Of a DNA stretch of 8,528 bases, positions 7,054 through 8,528 are shown in pieces. Every line of letters starts with the position of its first letter. Positions within the stretch are counted from its first letter, which is position 1. Made by a program: the position numbers and the translations under genes. The notes beneath the pieces are model-generated. The model ran no database searches. It had not been told where the DNA came from and was given only the letters and a program-made list of their open reading frames with translations. Origin of the DNA: Deltaproteobacteria bacterium (lineage in GTDB: Bacteria > Desulfobacterota > Desulfobacteria > Desulfobacterales > JAFDCJ01); assembly GCA_019310665.1 (NCBI GenBank), contig JAFDDW010000055.1, positions 1-8,528 of the forward strand. The letters run 5' to 3'.

Positions 7054-7147
7054 GCCTAACCAACGGATGAACTAGACGGGAATTACTTGCGGATTTTATC
7101 GTAAAGGGCCGTGCTAGTTTGAAAAACATCTGGCCCGCTGGTTATCC
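7054..7147 (+). repeat. attC-like recombination site 1
   Basis: This is a 94-base imperfect palindrome with GCCTAAC at the left (perfect RYYYAAC) and GTTATCC at the right (5 of 7 with GTTRRRY). Outer arms TAACCAACGG (7057-7066) and CCGCTGGTTA (7135-7144) pair at 9 of 10 positions. Inside, GATG (7066-7069) pairs with CATC (7127-7130), and AACTAG (7070-7075) pairs with CTAGTT (7114-7119). ACGG (7076-7079) pairs with CCGT (7109-7112), leaving G7113 unpaired. Two nested arms with extrahelical bases and a variable centre are the hallmark of attC. It starts 14 bases after the methyltransferase remnant stop. The inferred crossover is between G7141 and T7142. Confidence 0.65.
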
Positions 7148-7170
7148 GAAAACGTTCTACCTCTTGACAC

Positions 7171-7198
7171 TTGACAAACTAATCTACTGTTGTACAAT
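7171..7198 (+). promoter_or_regulatory. Sigma-70-type promoter of the toxin-antitoxin pair, with operator-like palindromes
   Basis: TTGACA (7171-7176) is separated by 16 bases from TACAAT (7193-7198), 29 bases before the toxin ATG. A second TTGACA lies just upstream at 7164-7169. The -10 region overlaps two small perfect palindromes, ttgtacaa (7190-7197) and acaattgt (7194-7201). This is a plausible operator for autorepression by the antitoxin or the complex, as is usual for type II modules. Confidence 0.7.
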
Positions 7199-7226
7199 TG
7201 TCTAAAATTCATATATGGGAGGTAAC

Positions 7227-7619
7227 ATGGATATTGTTATTGATACATCGGCATTGATTGCGGTTATTGTCGGTGAACCTGAACGCAATCGAATTGTTAA
7301 ATTTACTACGGGAAATACACTCATTGGACCTGGTTCTATTCCCTGGGAAATTGGCAATGCCTTCTCGGCTATGTTTAAACAGAACCGGTTGACCCTTAAT
7401 GAAGGCAAGAAGGGTCTTGTAATTTTCGATAGTATCCCTCTCCGGTATATCAAGACAGACTTTGTTAATGCCCTAAAAATATCCAAACAATCCAACATGT
7501 ATGCATACGATGCCTATTTCTTGGATTGTGCTATTAGACATAAAGCACCCCTATTGACGTTGGATCGAAAGCTGAAGACAGCTGCTCAAAATCTCAAAGT
7601 CGAAACCATGGAGGTATAA
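7227..7619 (+). CDS. PIN-domain ribonuclease toxin (VapC-like)
   Basis: The product is 130 residues, normal for a VapC/PIN toxin, a Mg-dependent endoribonuclease that cleaves RNA (often tRNA or rRNA) when free of its antitoxin. Acidic active-site residues are in the expected places: Asp6 in VIDTSAL with Thr7-Ser8, Glu41 in PWEIGNAF, Asp95 in YAYDAYFLDCA (Asp100 also present), and Asp113 in LLTLDRKL. All four key acids are intact, so it should be active. The ATG at 7227 has GGGAGG at ideal spacing; an in-frame ATG at 7215 precedes that ribosome site and is not preferred. Unusually the toxin is the first gene and the antitoxin follows one base after the stop. The antitoxin ribosome site GGAGG (7609-7613) lies inside the toxin gene, so translation is probably coupled. 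Confidence 0.9.
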   Translation: MDIVIDTSALIAVIVGEPERNRIVKFTTGNTLIGPGSIPWEIGNAFSAMFKQNRLTLNEGKKGLVIFDSIPLRYIKTDFVNALKISKQSNMYAYDAYFLDCAIRHKAPLLTLDRKLKTAAQNLKVETMEV

Positions 7620-7620
7620 A

Positions 7621-7839
7621 ATGCAAGTTTATACATATTCAGAAGCCCGGCAAAAACTCGCAAAGGTACTCGAGCAGGCTGAAAATACAGGAAAAGTCCT
7701 AATAAGAAGGAAAGACGGTCGAACTTTCGCGTTGGTTCCGGAAAAGATCGTTTCTTCACCTTTAGACGTCCCATCAATTAAAGCGAATATTACGACGGAA
7801 GAAATAGTGGATATTGTTCGAGCCGGAAGAGAAAGGTAG
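7621..7839 (+). CDS. Phd/YefM-family antitoxin
   Basis: The product is 72 residues. The N-terminal half, MQVYTYSEARQKLAKVLEQ followed by AENTGKVLIRRKDGRTFALVPE, is the Phd/YefM DNA-binding and dimerisation fold: a short strand, the SEARQKLAKVLEQ helix, then a beta hairpin. The C-terminal segment (about 46-72, PLDVPSIKANITTEEIVDIVRAGRER) would be the flexible part that wraps the toxin. It should neutralise the PIN toxin and repress the promoter at 7171-7198. The ATG at 7621 comes one base after the toxin stop with GGAGG at 7609-7613. PIN toxins are more often paired with antitoxins encoded upstream; here the order is reversed. The stop codon (7837-7839) lies within the first box of the next attC-like site. 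Confidence 0.88.
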   Translation: MQVYTYSEARQKLAKVLEQAENTGKVLIRRKDGRTFALVPEKIVSSPLDVPSIKANITTEEIVDIVRAGRER

Positions 7840-7962
7840 AACAAGTGCATGAAGATGGACAGGCTATTACGTGCGGTTTTTGAGATACCTCATTTTGCCT
7901 CTCTTGCAGACTATTTCACGTACACAGGAACACGCCGCCTGCAACTTATGCCGACGTTATGT
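7836..7962 (+). repeat. attC-like recombination site 2
   Basis: This 127-base imperfect palindrome follows the antitoxin gene. The left box GTAGAAC (7836-7842) has the conserved AAC but only 5 of 7 consensus positions and overlaps the stop codon. The right box GTTATGT (7956-7962) fits 6 of 7. GCAT (7847-7850) pairs with ATGC (7948-7951), AAG (7852-7854) with CTT (7945-7947) leaving G7851 extrahelical, and CAGGC (7860-7864) with GCCTG (7937-7941). A further inner stem is TACGTG (7868-7873) with CACGTA (7917-7922). The crossover would be between G7956 and T7957. Confidence 0.65.
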
Positions 7963-8468
7963 ATCGTATAGATTTATGGAAGAGATGATTGCAGCACGAT
8001 ATAATTTGTGGTGGTATCTGTCATTTTTTGTACCTGCGTTAATTATGCTTACAGGAACATTTTGGAACAAAAGGTATATTTTAATTATCGCGATTATCCT
8101 TTCATTGGTTTCGACCTACATACTATGTAACATCTCCGTCCGAGAAAAATGGAAAGTAAGATATGAGATAGCTAAAACGAGCGAAGAGCTTGACTATGCA
8201 TCGGCAGATGGTGCAAATCTTGTGTTTACGGCAATATTCATCGGGCCATTTGAAGCTATCTTGTATACGACCATTTGGGGTATTATTGGCCAGGTTGGCT
8301 GGAAAAGGCTAAAAATCAAAAGAACATTGGAAACATAACCAAGCCACTGGAGCAGACCAGTCTTCGCTCTAAAGAGCTTCGCCACGGCACGGCGGTGTAA
8401 AGATAGCGGCTTTACGTAAAGGCCGTGCAGGCTTGGAAATGGTTTAGGCCGCTGCTCACCGGCGGACG
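7957..8468 (+). mobile_element. Inferred gene cassette C carrying a small membrane protein
   Basis: This 512-base unit lies between the inferred G/TT crossover points of attC-like sites 2 and 3. It holds one ORF whose ATG lies 19 bases from the left end and whose stop codon overlaps the attC left box. That compact one-gene, promoter-poor layout is typical of integron cassettes. The boundaries are inferred. Confidence 0.55.
7976..8338 (+). CDS. Small integral membrane protein of unknown function
   Basis: The product is 120 residues from the preferred ATG at 7976, starting MEEMIAARYNLWWYLS. I recognise no family. Three hydrophobic segments stand out: about 11-29 (LWWYLSFFVPALIMLTGTF), 34-53 (YILIIAIILSLVSTYILCN) and roughly 82-106 (LVFTAIFIGPFEAILYTTIWGI). 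Between the last two is a charged stretch of about 28 residues (VREKWKVRYEIAKTSEELDYAS). The C-terminal tail is basic (WKRLKIKR). The basic NKR between helices 1 and 2 and the basic tail suggest those ends are cytoplasmic. The frame is open back to 7871, but that part belongs to the attC-like palindrome, so a downstream start is preferred; an ATG at 7985 is also possible. No promoter is evident, so expression would depend on read-through from the toxin-antitoxin promoter. Confidence 0.7.
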   Translation: MEEMIAARYNLWWYLSFFVPALIMLTGTFWNKRYILIIAIILSLVSTYILCNISVREKWKVRYEIAKTSEELDYASADGANLVFTAIFIGPFEAILYTTIWGIIGQVGWKRLKIKRTLET

Positions 8469-8474
8469 TTAGCG
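8333..8474 (+). repeat. attC-like recombination site 3
   Basis: This 142-base imperfect palindrome overlaps the end of the membrane-protein gene. The left box ACATAAC (8333-8339, 6 of 7) contains the stop codon TAA; the right box is GTTAGCG (8468-8474, 5 of 7), preceded by the attC-like GGCGGAC. GCC (8343-8345) pairs with GGC (8461-8463), T8348 with A8458, and GAGCAG (8350-8355) with CTGCTC (8452-8457), leaving G8349 extrahelical. The centre has three further stems: GCTC/GAGC (8366-8377), GCACGGC/GCCGTGC (8387-8393 with 8422-8428) and, inside that, GTAAAG/CTTTAC (8397-8402 with 8410-8415). A shared core with site 1 supports common origin. Confidence 0.65.
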
Positions 8475-8489
8475 ATATAGGATATGATA

Positions 8490-8528
8490 ATGAAGAATGA
8501 ATGGGATTCTAGAGAATGTTTCGGGCAG
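8490..8528 (+). CDS. Start of an unidentified ORF (runs off the right edge)
   Basis: Thirteen codons are visible (MKNEWDSRECFGQ), open to the window end. The ATG at 8490 has AGGA (8479-8482) seven bases upstream and lies 21 bases after the inferred crossover G8468/T8469, matching the spacing seen in cassette C. It is probably the gene of the next cassette. The product cannot be identified from so few residues. An in-frame ATG at 8484 is an alternative start. Confidence 0.5.
   Translation, partial: MKNEWDSRECFGQ

Larger units (their letters stand above)
7142..7956 (+). mobile_element. Inferred gene cassette B carrying a toxin-antitoxin module
   Basis: Taking the G/TT junctions of two neighbouring attC-like sites as crossover points, this 815-base unit would be one cassette. 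It contains a promoter, a PIN toxin, an antitoxin and its own downstream attC-like site. Toxin-antitoxin cassettes with their own promoters are a known feature of large chromosomal integrons, where they are thought to stabilise the array. The boundaries are inferred from sequence and not demonstrated. Confidence 0.55.

Noticed and set aside
7871..7975. N-terminal extension of the cassette C membrane protein
   Set aside because: This part coincides with the attC-like palindrome between 7836 and 7962, so it is better explained as recombination-site sequence.
1..8528. CRISPR arrays, tRNA or rRNA genes, and complete insertion sequences
   Set aside because: No regularly spaced repeats, no tRNA cloverleaf I could recognise, no rRNA-like sequence and no transposase frame were found on either strand.

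Overview
The window looks like chromosomal DNA of a Gram-negative bacterium. I think a sulfate-reducer-like member of the Desulfobacterota (Desulfobacterales) is most likely. That guess rests on overall gene character: an rmlA close to the proteobacterial form, an HNH protein beginning MTQCVLLNADYSFLN, a small SWIB-domain protein, and GGATTT-type intergenic strings. I could not test it by search.

Left part (1-3256), minus strand. The window opens inside isoleucyl-tRNA synthetase (ileS), of which the first 461 codons are present. A 402-base gap follows, carrying a perfect 17-base inverted repeat set in GGATTT-rich sequence. Next are a full-length glucose-1-phosphate thymidylyltransferase (rfbA/rmlA, dTDP-sugar synthesis) and a small HNH endonuclease-fold protein.

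Middle part (3494-6211), plus strand. A class I SAM-dependent methyltransferase is followed by a HAD-superfamily hydrolase. A strong long hairpin (5334-5405) then precedes a 132-residue protein ending in a Gly/Cys-rich, probably metal-binding tail. It is followed closely by a SWIB-domain protein, and these two probably share a transcript.

Right part (about 6500-8528), plus strand. This is accessory DNA and the most interesting stretch. Three genes or gene pairs are each followed immediately by a 94-142 base imperfect palindrome. Each palindrome starts with ..AAC near or overlapping the stop codon and ends in GTTA... These have the layout of integron attC recombination sites. They delimit (A) a truncated, probably frameshifted methyltransferase fragment, (B) a toxin-antitoxin module with its own promoter and the unusual order VapC-like PIN toxin then Phd/YefM-like antitoxin, (C) a small three-helix membrane protein of unknown function, and (D) a new ORF running off the end. 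In C and D the start codon lies about 20 bases after the inferred recombination point, as is usual for gene cassettes. No integrase is visible. The best reading is part of a chromosomal integron cassette array, or a cluster of attC sites lacking an integrase (CALIN). The attC ends deviate from the strict GTTRRRY consensus, so this call rests mainly on the repeated architecture and the folding.
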